Numbered from the stretch's first letter, positions 16,856-26,853 are shown. The stretch is DNA of 64,000 nucleotides from CBDIHP01 sp965279195 (GCA_965279195.1 CBDIHP010000038.1:124001-188000), one strand, 5' to 3'. A program made the numbers and translations. The notes: generated by a model not told the origin, from the letters alone.

Positions 16856-18535
16856 TCACTTGGGGACGTCGCCGCCGGGGGCCGGAGCCGGGGCGGGCGC
16901 GTCGTTGTTCAGGGGGACGTCGGGAGGCGGGGTGTTGCCGCCGAGGGTCCGGCCCGAGGGCTTCATGAGCTGCTTCTGGGCCTCGCGATTGACACGGTCG
17001 AGCTGCCCCTGGCCCTTGTCGCTGTGCGAGTAGCCGAGGTAGTCGAGCAGTCGCGAGAGCGGCAGCGGGCGGATGCCGTTGACGCGGGCCTCGCGGGTGG
17101 CCTCGGAAAGCTCGCGGACGTAGTCCTGATCTTCCTTGGTCTGGTTGACCGGCTCCTTCTCATTCGGATTCAGCGCGACCCGATCGTCGGTGACGTAGGC
17201 ATACGCCAGCCCCGAGATCTTGCCGACACCGCGACCCGTGGAGGGCGGGACCGGCTGACCGAGCTTCGAGAAGAATCGGCCGACGGCCTTGCGTCCCGAG
17301 TCGGGATCGACCGACGGAGGGGCCAGGTCGAACTCGACGGCACCGCCGGCGTTCTCGATGAGGCGGATCACGTCGGCGCGGTCGTCCTTTCCGTCGCGGT
17401 TGATGTCGAGCTTGCCGAGCAGCACGAAGCGCTGCGGGCGGTTCGGGCTCCAGGCGGGCGAGTAGACCAGGTCGCCCGTGCGGATCGGATCGGTCGGGTC
17501 AACCGTCCGGATGATCCGGCCGAGGCTGTCGCTCTCGGACGAGCCGGGCTCGCCGACCCGGATCAACTCGATGGTCGCCTTGGGCTTGTCGCTGGGGATG
17601 CCCGGGGCGGTCCGGTCGAAGATGGTCATGCGCATCTGAGCCCGGGCGCCCTGCGAGCGGTTAATATTCAGGCGGACCTCGCCGCGACCGTAGTCAACGT
17701 ACGTGATCCGGCCGCCCGGGGTGCCGAGGATGTTCTCGCTCTTGGCCCGATCGTCCTGGAGGTCGCGGTTCACCAGGCGGAGTTCATCGACCATCTTGGT
17801 GTAGCGGTCGTTGGTCTGCTGGAGCTGATTCTGGACGTTGGCGATCTGGGTCTGACGATCGGCCAGTTCCTTCTGGTACTGGTCGACCTTGGCGATCAGA
17901 TCCTGGCGCTGGGCCTCGTGATCCTTGATCTCCTGCTCCGACTTGCCCTTGTAGAGGTCCCGCTCCTTCTCGATCTCGGCCATGGCCGCGCGGTTGACCG
18001 CGTCCATCTTCTCGACCCGATTGCGGAGGTCGAGATAATTCAGCGAGAGGGCCGTGGTCGTCTGCGCCTGGTTGGACAGGATGTCCTTGAGGCGGTTGAG
18101 CTGAGACACGTACGAGAAGTTGGGGTCGGCCAGGAAGCTATTGACCAGGGGCTGGCCGGCGTTCTTCAGCTCGTCGAGCTTCGGATTCGCCTCGCCGGCC
18201 TTCTGGACGGCCGCGACGGCCTGGGTGATCTGGCCGTTGATGGCCTGGATCTCTGTCTTGAGCTTGTCGATGTCCTTCTTGATGGCGGCCTTGAGGGGCT
18301 CGTCTTCAAGGATCTGGGGGTAACCGGCCTGAGTCGCCAGGGTCTGGACCTGGGCCAGGGCCGCCTGCGCCGCCTGATTCGCCTGCGAGGCCTTCTTCTC
18401 GGCCTCGTCCCGCTTGGCGAATTCCTTGTTGTAATTGTCGTTCAGGAAGTAGACGGAAACGAGCAGGATCACCGTGATGGCGATGCAGACCGCCGTGGTG
18501 ACCTTCAGCCCGAAGGATTCATTGGCCTGGGCCAT
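16856..18535 (-). CDS. membrane-anchored coiled-coil protein, unknown function
   Basis: A 559-residue protein with a short cytosolic start, one transmembrane segment (about residues 11-31, TTAVCIAITVILLVSVYFL) and a long Gln/Lys/Ala-rich coiled coil to about residue 290. A globular part follows with ITYVDYGRGEVRLNINRSQG and an EF-hand-like DINRDGKDDRADV. The C-terminus is Pro/Ala-rich. The topology resembles inner-membrane assembly proteins of the planctomycete pilus-like cluster, but no family was recognised. It is monocistronic and convergent with citrate synthase. Confidence 0.75.
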   Translation of the reverse strand: MAQANESFGLKVTTAVCIAITVILLVSVYFLNDNYNKEFAKRDEAEKKASQANQAAQAALAQVQTLATQAGYPQILEDEPLKAAIKKDIDKLKTEIQAINGQITQAVAAVQKAGEANPKLDELKNAGQPLVNSFLADPNFSYVSQLNRLKDILSNQAQTTTALSLNYLDLRNRVEKMDAVNRAAMAEIEKERDLYKGKSEQEIKDHEAQRQDLIAKVDQYQKELADRQTQIANVQNQLQQTNDRYTKMVDELRLVNRDLQDDRAKSENILGTPGGRITYVDYGRGEVRLNINRSQGARAQMRMTIFDRTAPGIPSDKPKATIELIRVGEPGSSESDSLGRIIRTVDPTDPIRTGDLVYSPAWSPNRPQRFVLLGKLDINRDGKDDRADVIRLIENAGGAVEFDLAPPSVDPDSGRKAVGRFFSKLGQPVPPSTGRGVGKISGLAYAYVTDDRVALNPNEKEPVNQTKEDQDYVRELSEATREARVNGIRPLPLSRLLDYLGYSHSDKGQGQLDRVNREAQKQLMKPSGRTLGGNTPPPDVPLNNDAPAPAPAPGGDVPK

Positions 18536-18817
18536 GGTTCATGCACTCCGGACGACGAACCGGGCCAGCTCCGGAAGGGAGCCGACTTTCCGGCGGTATG
18601 CCGATAATATGTCACACGGGGGAGCCGATGACCGGAGGATTTCGAAGAGGGAGGCCCGTCCCTGAATCAGCCAAGACGAATCACCCGGCCGCAAAGACTT
18701 TAGGGATTTTACGACCTGCCGGTTCGACAGTCAAAAAGAAAGGACACGATTCCAGAAGATAGGTAGACTGGCAAAAACGGAAGGACTGGACAAAGCGGTC
18801 ATGCAGGATGGCAACCG

Positions 18818-19423
18818 ATGGTGAAGCACGAACCCGCGACGAGGGAGACCCCGGAGTTCTGCCCGCGCTGCAAGGCGGTCGGGGCGGCCGGGAACCGCCT
18901 GTGCTCCGAGTGCGGCGAGACGCTCGCGAAGCAAGGTTTCTGCCCGATCTGCGAATCCTACTGGAAATTGCGTCAAGGCGTGCTGTGCCCCAAGCATGAG
19001 GTCGAGCTGGAGGAGCCGCCGTCGGATCCGGGCCCGGATGCCCTGAGTTCGCGACTCGTGGCCATCCGGAGCTATCCGTCGCCGAACGAAGCCAACGCCG
19101 CGCGGATCCGGCTCCAGGCCGAGGGGATCCCGACCTTCCTCGACGGCGAGCGGATGGGCAGCCAGTCCCTCTACCAGGTGGCCACCGGCGGGGTCCGGCT
19201 GATGGTTCCGGAGGATCTGGCACCCGAGGCGCGTGTGATCCTCAACCAGACCTGGGCCGTCGAGACGCCCGAGGACGACCTCGAAGACGCCTTCGAGACC
19301 CTCGCCCCCGAGCCCGGCCGGAGGCGTCGCGCGATCATGAAGGGGGCGATCCTGCTGTTCCTCTTCGGACCGACGGTGATCGCGGTGGTGTCCGTGCTGC
19401 TTCAGAGCCTGGCCCGGCGATGA
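18818..19423 (+). CDS. zinc-ribbon, DUF2007-like protein with C-terminal membrane anchor
   Basis: A 201-residue protein. Residues 14-55 hold paired cysteine motifs (CPRC, CSEC, CPIC) typical of a double zinc ribbon. Residues about 80-145 resemble the DUF2007 putative signal-transducing domain (RSYPSPNEANAARIRLQAEG, then TGGVRLMVPEDL, PEARVIL). A hydrophobic helix (ILLFLFGPTVIAVVSVLL) ends the protein and would anchor it in the membrane. The acidic linker EDDLEDAFE precedes a basic RRRR stop-transfer cluster. Function unknown. Confidence 0.75.
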   Translation: MVKHEPATRETPEFCPRCKAVGAAGNRLCSECGETLAKQGFCPICESYWKLRQGVLCPKHEVELEEPPSDPGPDALSSRLVAIRSYPSPNEANAARIRLQAEGIPTFLDGERMGSQSLYQVATGGVRLMVPEDLAPEARVILNQTWAVETPEDDLEDAFETLAPEPGRRRRAIMKGAILLFLFGPTVIAVVSVLLQSLARR

Positions 19424-19622
19424 ACCCAGCCAGGCGATATTCTCTCTCAAGGTGAAGGGCGCGGGACAGGGAAGCGCTGGGCGCGGGTCTCCAGACCCCG
19501 CCCCCGCCGTGACCGGAGGAAACCCGGTTCGGTGGTACATCGTGGCGGGGGTTGGGGTGGGGTCTGGAATCTCGCGCTCGGCGCCGGTGCGGTCACCAGT
19601 TGGGCCCTCAAGCCCCGAGGCG

Positions 19623-20456
19623 TCACGCCTTCGAGATGACCTCCTGGATCAGGTCGCCGAGCCGTTCCCCCGCGCGGAGGCCGGCGGCGAGGACATCCTC
19701 GTGCGTGATCTCGTCTCCCGTCACGCCGGCGGCGGCGTTGGTGACGAGGGCGAAGGCGAGGACCTCGATCCCGCAGTACCGGGCGACGATGGCCTCGGGG
19801 ACCGTCGACATCCCGACGACATCCGCCCCGAGGGTCCGGAGCATCTTGATCTCGGCGGGCGTCTCGTAGCTCGGGCCGGAGAGGGCGGCGTAGACGCCCT
19901 GACGGAGCGTGATGTTCCGCGCGGCGGCGACGTCATTCGCGATCGCCCGGAGTCGGGCCGAATAGACCTGGGTCATGTCCGGGAACCGTGGCCCGAAGGT
20001 CTCGTCGTTCGGGCCACGCAGTGGGTTGGTGCCGATCAGGTTCAGGTGGTCGGTCAGGATCATCAGGTCGCCGGCGGCGAAGCCGGTGTTGATGCCCCCG
20101 GTCGCGGCGGTGAGGACGAGCGTGGAGACGCCGAGTCGCTTGAGCGCGCGAACATACAACGTCGTGGTGGTCAGCTCGTGGCCTTCGTAATAATGGAACC
20201 GCCCCTGGAACACGGCGACGCGGGTGCCGGAGGGGGGCAGCGTCCCGACGAGGAGGTTCCCCTTGTGCCCGGCGACGGTCGCCTTCGGGAAGTGGGGGAT
20301 CTCGCCGTAGGGGATCGTGGTGACGTCCGAGAGGCGATCGGCCAGGGCACCGAGGCCGGAGCCAAGGACGATCGCGACCTTGGGGAAGTCGGGGACGACC
20401 GCGCGGATGGCGTCGGCGGCGTCCTCGGCGCAGAGGGAGCATTCGGGACGGCTCAT
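19623..20456 (-). CDS. purine nucleoside phosphorylase (trimeric type)
   Basis: A 277-residue enzyme that splits purine nucleosides with phosphate to base and ribose-1-phosphate. Signatures of the trimeric PNP/MTAP class: VAIVLGSGLGALAD (phosphate loop), GRFHYYEGHE, LTAATGGINTGFAAGDLM, LSGPSYETPAEI (purine-contacting Glu), GADVVGMSTVPEA and LVTNAAAG (base-contacting Asn). Start 20456 overlaps the nucleoside-transporter stop by ATGA, so import and phosphorolysis are coupled. Preference for inosine/guanosine is inferred from the Glu/Asn pair. Confidence 0.92.
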   Translation of the reverse strand: MSRPECSLCAEDAADAIRAVVPDFPKVAIVLGSGLGALADRLSDVTTIPYGEIPHFPKATVAGHKGNLLVGTLPPSGTRVAVFQGRFHYYEGHELTTTTLYVRALKRLGVSTLVLTAATGGINTGFAAGDLMILTDHLNLIGTNPLRGPNDETFGPRFPDMTQVYSARLRAIANDVAAARNITLRQGVYAALSGPSYETPAEIKMLRTLGADVVGMSTVPEAIVARYCGIEVLAFALVTNAAAGVTGDEITHEDVLAAGLRAGERLGDLIQEVISKA

Positions 20457-21808
20457 AGTAGGATCCCCGCGATGCAGGCGGACAGGAAATTGGCCAGCGT
20501 CCCGGCGAGTAAGGCCCGGAATCCCAGCCGGGCGAGGTCGTGCCGGCGTTCCGGGGCCAGCGCCCCGATCCCACCGAGCTGGATGCCGATCGAGCTCAGG
20601 TTCGCGAACCCGCAGAGGGCGTAGGTCGCGATCGTGAACGCCCGGGGCCCGAGCTGGCCGGCGAGCTTGGCCTTCTCGGCGTAATTGCCGAGGTCGCCGA
20701 ACGCGATCAGCTCGTTGAGGACGGTCCTGGTGCCGAGCAGGCCGCCGACGATCCGGCAATCGGTCCCCCAGGGGACCCCCAGGAGCCACGCGACGGGCTG
20801 GAGCACATAGCCCAGGATCGACTGGAGCGACAGCGATGCCAGATCCTTGGAGATCAGACCTCCGATCGAGCCAAGGATCAGGTTCATGAGCGCGATCAGG
20901 CCGAGGAATGAGATGAGCATGGCCGCGATGTTCAGGGCCAGTTGCAGACCTTCGCGCGTGCCTCGCGAGGCGGCGTCGAGCAGGTTCGTGTCGGGCTTCT
21001 CCGAGTCCTCCTTGACGTGCCCCAGGGTCTCCGGCGTCTCGGTCTCGGGGATGAGCATCTTGGACATCAGGATCGTCCCCGGCGCCGTCATGATGACGGC
21101 CGTGAGGATGTGCCTTGCCTCGATCCCGAACGCGATGTAAGCAGCCATGACACCGCCCGAGACGTGGGCCATGCCCGAGGTCATCACGGTGAGAAGCTCG
21201 GACCTCGTGAGCCTCGGCAGGTAAGGCCGGATGGTCAACGGGGCCTCAGTCTGGCCGAGAAACAGCGACGCCGCCACATTCAGCGACTCCGCGCCGCTGG
21301 CCCCCATCAGCCAGGCCATGACGATCGCGAAGCCCCGGACGATCCGCTGCATGACGCCGATGTGGTAGAGCACCGCGAAGAGGGCGGCGACGAAGATCAC
21401 CGTCGGCAGGACGCGGAACCCGAAGACGAACCCCGCGGGCCCGCCGGGGTCGGCGAGCTTGGGCCCGAAGACGAACGCCGCCCCTTCGATGGCCCGGTCG
21501 AGCGTCGCCTTGACGACCTCGCCCGCCTGGCTCAGGACCTCTCGCCCCGCCGGGACGCGGAGCACGAACACGCCGAAGACGAACTGGAGGAACAGGCCCC
21601 AGAACACGATCCGCAGGGAGATCGCCCGGCGGTCGGAAGAAAGCGCGAACGCCACGGCGAGGATCACAAGGATCCCCAGCACGCTCTGCCCGCGCTGGAG
21701 GATCGGCGTCTCGCCCCAGGTGCCACCCCCTGCCCCTGTGACGAGGAGGAACGCGACCGCGACCCCGAGGACCACGGCGAGGATCGTACGACTGGGCATT
21801 CTTCGCAA
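20453..21808 (-). CDS. concentrative nucleoside transporter (NupC/CNT family)
   Basis: A 451-residue inner-membrane symporter with about ten hydrophobic segments. CNT signatures are present: SLNVAASLFLGQTEAPLTIR in the binding core, GTRTVLNELIAF, and CGFANLSSIGIQLGGIG. These take up nucleosides with Na+ or H+. It is the first gene of a two-gene unit with purine nucleoside phosphorylase (ATGA overlap), which makes purine nucleosides the likely cargo. Confidence 0.92.
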   Translation of the reverse strand: MRRMPSRTILAVVLGVAVAFLLVTGAGGGTWGETPILQRGQSVLGILVILAVAFALSSDRRAISLRIVFWGLFLQFVFGVFVLRVPAGREVLSQAGEVVKATLDRAIEGAAFVFGPKLADPGGPAGFVFGFRVLPTVIFVAALFAVLYHIGVMQRIVRGFAIVMAWLMGASGAESLNVAASLFLGQTEAPLTIRPYLPRLTRSELLTVMTSGMAHVSGGVMAAYIAFGIEARHILTAVIMTAPGTILMSKMLIPETETPETLGHVKEDSEKPDTNLLDAASRGTREGLQLALNIAAMLISFLGLIALMNLILGSIGGLISKDLASLSLQSILGYVLQPVAWLLGVPWGTDCRIVGGLLGTRTVLNELIAFGDLGNYAEKAKLAGQLGPRAFTIATYALCGFANLSSIGIQLGGIGALAPERRHDLARLGFRALLAGTLANFLSACIAGILL

Positions 21809-21859
21809 CCTTCCCCTTCGTCAAGGAACAGCACTCGGCGTCGAGCGGGATGACCAAAC

Positions 21860-23956
21860 TCAGCGTATGCGATAGCTGGACGACTGCGGGATCCGGACCG
21901 TCCCCTTCTCAACGAGGATCTTCAGGGCCCCCGGTCTCGGCTCTCCAGGGATCGCGGCGGAGACAGCAATCCGCCCGCCGTCGATGAAGGCTTCCACAGA
22001 ACCAACGTCGCGGATCACGTGGAGTTCATCCATGATCCTCAAGGGAACCTCAACCTTGCCAACCTGGAGCTTTCCCGCTGGCCGGTCCCAGCGAATCTTC
22101 GCTCCCGCGTAGTCCATCTCCATCACCGCATCGACCGAGGAATCGATCGTCATGCGGACCTCCGAGGGACACCACTGGGCGTCGATGTAGATTTCCTTCT
22201 CGGACGACTTCGGAATCTCATTCCTACGTCCACGGTGAGGCTTCAGCCTGGGATCCGCCTCCCGGACAGGTACTGCGTATAGGGATAGCGAATCGGGACG
22301 TCCCCGGAGTGTCATCTCAACCGGGATCGTCATCTGCTGATTAAACGGCTTCTCCGGGAAGGTGATCCCGTTAGCCCAGCCGATCTGAATCCTTCGGCCC
22401 TCGGGCGCGTTCGAGTAGGTCTGGGCCGCGTAGAAGTTGCCGTACCAGAGCCGCTGCTTCTTCGGCGAGTCGGGGACAAACGCCTTGCCGTCGAACTGCC
22501 CCAGAATGTATTCGCCATCGGCGGCGTAAAGCACCCAACGAGAGATCGAGGGATTGTCCCTCGACTTGATCTTGAACAGGTCCGGGCACTCGAAGAAGCC
22601 TTCGATGCGGCTCTGGTAGGTCCAGGTCTTGAGGTCGGGCGACGTGTGGAAGGCGATCCAGCGCTTGCCTTCGGCCTCGTCATACACCGCCATGACCCAG
22701 CTATTGGTGGGCTGATGCCAGATGAGACGGGGGTCGCGCCCCTGATGCTTCACGACCGGGTTGCCTTCGTACTCGGTCCAGGTGCGTCCCTTGTCGTTGC
22801 TGTACGAGATGCATTCGCCCCGGCCGGTGCTGGTGTAGGCGAGCACCATCAGCGGGGTCTTCCCGCTCTGCCACCCGGAGGTGTTCTCCTTGTCGACGAC
22901 CGCACTCCCTGAGAAGGCCCAGTCGCCGTAAGCCCGGGGATATAGCGCCTCGCCGAGTTCCTCCCAGTGCAGCAGGTCCTTGCTGACGGCGTGGCCCCAG
23001 TGCATGTTGCCCCAGCTCCAGCCATAGGGATTGTGCTGGTAGTAGAGGTGCCACTCCCCATCGAGATAGACGAGGCCGTTGGGGTCGTTGAGCCATCCGC
23101 GATTCGAGGTGAAGTGGATCTCGGGGCGACCTTTCTCGCCCGGCATAGGGGTCGGCGGCGGCCCGCCGCTCAGGCGGACCGACTTGAAGAGATCGGCGCG
23201 CGACGACTTCGCGACGACGAGCGTCCCTTCCTTGCCCATCCAGGGGCGGACATCGAGGGTCGCCAGGAACTGGGCCGAGGCTGCATCGTCCTCCAGCTCG
23301 ATGTCGAACTCGCGGACGATCTTGCCGTCGACCTTCAACGCCACCCGTTCCTTCCGGGCTCCTGTCCTCACGGGGAGGACGAGCCAGTCCTTGTCGAGCG
23401 CCAGCATCCGTTCAACGGGGGCCAACTTGACCTGACGGTCGCTCTGAACGATCTGGTCGACGTTGATGTGTCCCCAGCCGCCCTTCTTGTCGTCGACGAT
23501 CCGGATCCGGGCCCTCTTGCCCGCGAACTCGCGGACATCCCACGAGTCAGGTTCCAGAGCCTCGGAGCCCCCCGGCTGGTCGTTCGGGCCTGTCGCGGAG
23601 CGTACGACCTTGCCGTCGACGACCAGTTCCACTCTCAGCTTCCCAGCATCCTTGCCGCCGCCGATCAGGAAGTTTAGATAGGGCCGTAACAGCTCGAACT
23701 GGGGCGATTCGAGCGTCCCCGTGGCGTCATCGCCGCCGAGGAAGCTGTTGACGAGCCCCTTGCCCTCGAAGCCCGACACCGACATCTGCCCGGGGAGCGT
23801 CCCCTTCGCCGGACCCTTCCCGAACGCGGTACCGGTTGTCTTCCATGCTCCGTAGTCGGCCGACTCGAAGTCGGCGACGATCACAACGGGGCCGTCCGGA
23901 GAGGCGACCGCGATCAGACCGAGGTGGAACACGAGGGAGAGCACTGTCGGCGACAT
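21860..23956 (-). CDS. exported GH32 fructan/levan hydrolase
   Basis: A 698-residue protein with an N-terminal hydrophobic signal (start 23956 chosen because the signal begins there), an N-terminal beta-rich region (to about residue 270) and a GH32 five-bladed propeller. The catalytic triad is visible: Asp291 in WLNDPNGL (nucleophile), Asp408 in GRDPRL (stabiliser) and Glu456 in ECPDLF (acid/base). A C-terminal beta-sandwich follows. Retaining hydrolysis of beta-fructosyl bonds (levan, inulin or sucrose) outside the cytoplasm is expected; AFSGSAVV and the preserved WSWGNMHWGHA fit exo-acting fructanases. Confidence 0.88.
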   Translation of the reverse strand: MSPTVLSLVFHLGLIAVASPDGPVVIVADFESADYGAWKTTGTAFGKGPAKGTLPGQMSVSGFEGKGLVNSFLGGDDATGTLESPQFELLRPYLNFLIGGGKDAGKLRVELVVDGKVVRSATGPNDQPGGSEALEPDSWDVREFAGKRARIRIVDDKKGGWGHINVDQIVQSDRQVKLAPVERMLALDKDWLVLPVRTGARKERVALKVDGKIVREFDIELEDDAASAQFLATLDVRPWMGKEGTLVVAKSSRADLFKSVRLSGGPPPTPMPGEKGRPEIHFTSNRGWLNDPNGLVYLDGEWHLYYQHNPYGWSWGNMHWGHAVSKDLLHWEELGEALYPRAYGDWAFSGSAVVDKENTSGWQSGKTPLMVLAYTSTGRGECISYSNDKGRTWTEYEGNPVVKHQGRDPRLIWHQPTNSWVMAVYDEAEGKRWIAFHTSPDLKTWTYQSRIEGFFECPDLFKIKSRDNPSISRWVLYAADGEYILGQFDGKAFVPDSPKKQRLWYGNFYAAQTYSNAPEGRRIQIGWANGITFPEKPFNQQMTIPVEMTLRGRPDSLSLYAVPVREADPRLKPHRGRRNEIPKSSEKEIYIDAQWCPSEVRMTIDSSVDAVMEMDYAGAKIRWDRPAGKLQVGKVEVPLRIMDELHVIRDVGSVEAFIDGGRIAVSAAIPGEPRPGALKILVEKGTVRIPQSSSYRIR

Positions 23957-24058
23957 GGCGGAGCGTCCTGGGCGGCCGGTAGAACCCGAGGAGAGGCGGG
24001 CGGATCGATTGTCCACCCGCCGAAAGCCCCGGTCAACCGGGCCGTAGGACGACCGCCG

Positions 24059-25534
24059 TCACGCCGCACGGGCGCCGCAGCGGTCGCATACTCCGCACGC
24101 CTGCTCGTCGGGATCCTGCTCGAAGTACTTCCTCAGGAACGCCCAACGGCAGCCCCGGCCCTCGGCGTATTCCAGCATCTGCCGCTGCTTGATCTGGTCA
24201 CGCTCATCGCGTTCGCGGTAATCGGACAGGAGCCGCTCGAACTGGCTGAGCGTGACCTCTGGATCGATCACGGTCAACGAACCGTCCTCGTCCTCGCGGA
24301 CGATGTTCCTGGTCTTGAGGAACGTCAGGATCGACTTGAGTCGGGACTTCGGCACCGGGCTGACCGCCGCCCACCGGTCGAACGTCGCGGGGGATTCGGC
24401 CGAGGCCCGCTTGAGGGCGTGGTGGGCGTTCACTAGGTCTTCCGGCTCGGGATACTTCTTACCCTGGAAGAAGCGGTGGAGGGACTTGTCCTCGGGGTCG
24501 AATAGCAGGACGCATTCGGCCGGCTCGCCGTCGCGACCGGCGCGGCCGGCTTCCTGGTAGTAAGCTTCGAGCGTGGCCGGGATGTGGTGGTGGATCACCG
24601 CGCGGATGTCGGGCTTGTCGATCCCCATCCCGAAGGCGTTGGTGGCCACGATCATCCGCAGCTCGCCGGCCATGAATCGATCCTGGATCGCATGGCGCTC
24701 GGCGGTCTTCATCTCGCCGTGGTAGCCCTCGGCGTCGATGCCCTCCCCCTGGAGGTAGGCGGTCAATTCCTTCACCGCCTTGATCGTCGCGGTGTAGACG
24801 ATCGCGGGGCCTTCGACTTCCCGAAGGCGCCTGACGATCTCCGCCCGCTTGGAGGTCTCGCCCGCGACGGGGACGACGACCAGGGAGAGGTTCGGGCGGT
24901 CGATGCCGGTGTAGACGATCTCGGTGTCGCCGAGCCGGAGCTGGCGCCGGATGTCCTCGATCACGTCGGTGGTGGCGGTGGCGGTCATGGCCAGGACGGC
25001 GGTCGGTTCGAGTTCCTCGATCACCGATCCGAGTTCGAGATACTCAGGCCGGAAGTCGAAACCCCACTGGCTGACGCAGTGGGCCTCGTCCACGACCACG
25101 AGGTCGATGATCTGGGACTTGAGCAGGGCGCGGAACTCGCGGTTGGCGAGGCGTTCGGGCGTGGTGTAGACGAACTCGACGGTTCCGGCCCGGATCGCCT
25201 CGATGGAGGCGGACTCCTCGGCGGCGGAGATCGAGCTGTTGTGGACGGCGACGGAGATCCCCTTCTCGCGGAGGCCGTCGGCCTGGTCCTTCATGAGCGC
25301 GATCAGGGGGCTGACGACGACGGTCGTTCCTTCGAGTTCCAGGGCGGGGAGCTGGAAGCAGAGGGACTTGCCCGCGCCCGTGGGCATGATGGCGATCGTA
25401 TTCCGACCGGCCATGGCGGACTGGACGACCTCCGCCTGGCCGGGCCGGAACTTTCGGAAACCGAAGTGCTCGCGGAGCTTGCCCGCGAGTTCTCGCGTGG
25501 AGGGGGGAACCCCCGGCGGCTGTGCGGTGGACAT
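24059..25534 (-). CDS. recQ: ATP-dependent DNA helicase RecQ
   Basis: A 491-residue superfamily 2 helicase: FRPGQAEVVQSAM (Q motif), MPTGAGKSLCFQLPAL (Walker A), VVDEAHCVSQWGFDFRPEY (DEAH with RecQ loop), MTATATTDV, and AFGMGIDKPDIRAVIHH. The RQC zinc site is formed by CRWAFLRKYFEQ and ACGVCDRC at the C-terminus. The HRDC domain of long RecQ proteins is absent, as in many short bacterial forms. Start 25534 is chosen because upstream residues are unrelated. It unwinds recombination and replication intermediates. Confidence 0.92.
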   Translation of the reverse strand: MSTAQPPGVPPSTRELAGKLREHFGFRKFRPGQAEVVQSAMAGRNTIAIMPTGAGKSLCFQLPALELEGTTVVVSPLIALMKDQADGLREKGISVAVHNSSISAAEESASIEAIRAGTVEFVYTTPERLANREFRALLKSQIIDLVVVDEAHCVSQWGFDFRPEYLELGSVIEELEPTAVLAMTATATTDVIEDIRRQLRLGDTEIVYTGIDRPNLSLVVVPVAGETSKRAEIVRRLREVEGPAIVYTATIKAVKELTAYLQGEGIDAEGYHGEMKTAERHAIQDRFMAGELRMIVATNAFGMGIDKPDIRAVIHHHIPATLEAYYQEAGRAGRDGEPAECVLLFDPEDKSLHRFFQGKKYPEPEDLVNAHHALKRASAESPATFDRWAAVSPVPKSRLKSILTFLKTRNIVREDEDGSLTVIDPEVTLSQFERLLSDYRERDERDQIKQRQMLEYAEGRGCRWAFLRKYFEQDPDEQACGVCDRCGARAA

Positions 25535-25628
25535 CGGAGAGTCTCGGGCGGGAGAGGAGCGGGGAAGGCGGACCGGTCGGCCCGCGTTCCCGAGCGGAAT
25601 GCACGGCTCATGCCGATGCCCGTTCATC

Positions 25629-26225
25629 TCACCAGAACCGTTCCTCGGTCCAGGGGTCGCCGTGATTGTGGTAGCCATTCTGCTCCCAGAACCCCGGCTC
25701 GTCGTGCTCCAGGAACTCCACACCCCGCACCCACTTGGCGCTCTTCCAGAGGTAGAGCCGGGGCACGACCAGGCGGAGCGGCCAGCCGTGGTCGGCGCTC
25801 AGTTCCTTCCCGTCGTGCGACCAGGCGAAGAGGCAGTCTTCGCCGAGGAAGTCGGACAGCGGCAGGTTGGTGGTGAACCCTTGCTCGGCGTGGATCAGGG
25901 CGTACTTCGCATTCGGCTTCACCTTGACGTGCTTCATCACCTCGCTGACGAGCACGCCCTCCCACTGGTTGTCGAGCCGGGACCAGCGGGTGACGCAGTG
26001 GATGTCCGAGAAGACCCGGGCCGGCGGCAGGGCCTTGAACTGCTCCCAGTTCCAGGTGACGGGTTCCTCGACCAGCCCGGAGAACGTGAGGTCCCACCTG
26101 GCCAGATCCATGCGCGGCACGCCGCCGGCGTGGAGCACGGGCCAGCGGTGGGTCTCGGCCTGGCCGGGCGGGATCCGGACGGCCCGCTTGGTGTCCGTGC
26201 TGATGATCAGGGGCAGGTCAGCCAT
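25629..26225 (-). CDS. sulfite-oxidase-like molybdopterin oxidoreductase
   Basis: A 198-residue protein with the oxidoreductase molybdopterin domain. HCVTRWSRLDNQWEGV supplies the conserved Cys that ligates molybdenum, and DHGWPLRLVVPRLYLWKSAK, then WVRGVEFL, form the cofactor-binding core. There is no signal peptide, dimerisation domain or haem domain, unlike MsrP or true sulfite oxidases. Start 26225 (GGAG eight bases before) is preferred; a second ATG at 26351 lies one base after the upstream stop and cannot be excluded. It probably receives electrons from the flavin reductase encoded upstream; substrate unknown. Confidence 0.82.
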   Translation of the reverse strand: MADLPLIISTDTKRAVRIPPGQAETHRWPVLHAGGVPRMDLARWDLTFSGLVEEPVTWNWEQFKALPPARVFSDIHCVTRWSRLDNQWEGVLVSEVMKHVKVKPNAKYALIHAEQGFTTNLPLSDFLGEDCLFAWSHDGKELSADHGWPLRLVVPRLYLWKSAKWVRGVEFLEHDEPGFWEQNGYHNHGDPWTEERFW

Positions 26226-26352
26226 GCAGGTAATCTCCGGTTGCGGGAGGGTCGCCGGGGTTCGTCGCGTCGAATTCATCAGACTTCTGACCCCCATCCC
26301 GATCCGGGCGAGGACGTCGGCCAGCCGGGTGGAGAGGGGGACTCGGGCCATG

Positions 26353-26853
26353 TCAGTACTTCATCCCATTCTGGCGGAGGTGGACATACGGCTCGGCCAG
26401 CTCGCCGTTGACCCGGCCGCCGACGATCTTGCCCAAGAACAGGATGTGGTCGCTCGCCTGGTGCTCGCCGACGACTTCAGCCTCCAGCGCGGTCAGGGCC
26501 CCGGCCAGGAGTGGCGGAGTGGACGCCGAGGGCGCTTCGAGCAGCGGGATCCCCTCGAAGGCGGATTCCTCGGGAGCGAACCCCTTGCCGAAGTGCCGGA
26601 GCAGGATCTTGTCGCCCGACGCGATCTGGTTCACGCCGAACCGGCCGGACTCGCGGATCCAGCTTGCATGGTAGCGGTCGGCCTTCACGGCGACGCTCAC
26701 CACCGGCGGGTCGAAGCCCGCCTGCTGGACCCATGAGGCGAGCAGGCCGGTCGATGCCTCGCCGCGACGGATGGTGACGATGAACAGGCCGCTCGGGATC
26801 CGGCCGAGGGCGCGGGCGATGCCGTCGGCCGGCGGGGTGATCGGGTCGGACAT
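26353..26853 (-). CDS. flavin reductase-like FMN-binding protein
   Basis: A 166-residue split-barrel flavoprotein: IPSGLFIVTIRRGEASTGLL and WVQQAGFDPPVVSVAV, then SGRFGVNQIASG and LTALEAEVVGEHQASDHILF, match the flavin_reduct domain (DIM6/NTAB type). Such proteins reduce FMN or FAD with NAD(P)H for a partner enzyme. The gene is just upstream of the molybdopterin oxidoreductase on the same strand, which suggests a two-component redox unit (inference). Confidence 0.85.
   Translation of the reverse strand: MSDPITPPADGIARALGRIPSGLFIVTIRRGEASTGLLASWVQQAGFDPPVVSVAVKADRYHASWIRESGRFGVNQIASGDKILLRHFGKGFAPEESAFEGIPLLEAPSASTPPLLAGALTALEAEVVGEHQASDHILFLGKIVGGRVNGELAEPYVHLRQNGMKY

Noticed and set aside
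16673..18607. A 644-residue plus-strand open frame
   Set aside because: Antisense shadow of the coiled-coil protein gene; Asp/Arg/Val/Leu-rich composition is typical of such shadows.
19424..19622. GC-rich imperfect hairpin between the convergent zinc-ribbon and phosphorylase genes
   Set aside because: Pairing is interrupted and no T run follows; it may help termination but the evidence is too thin for a feature.
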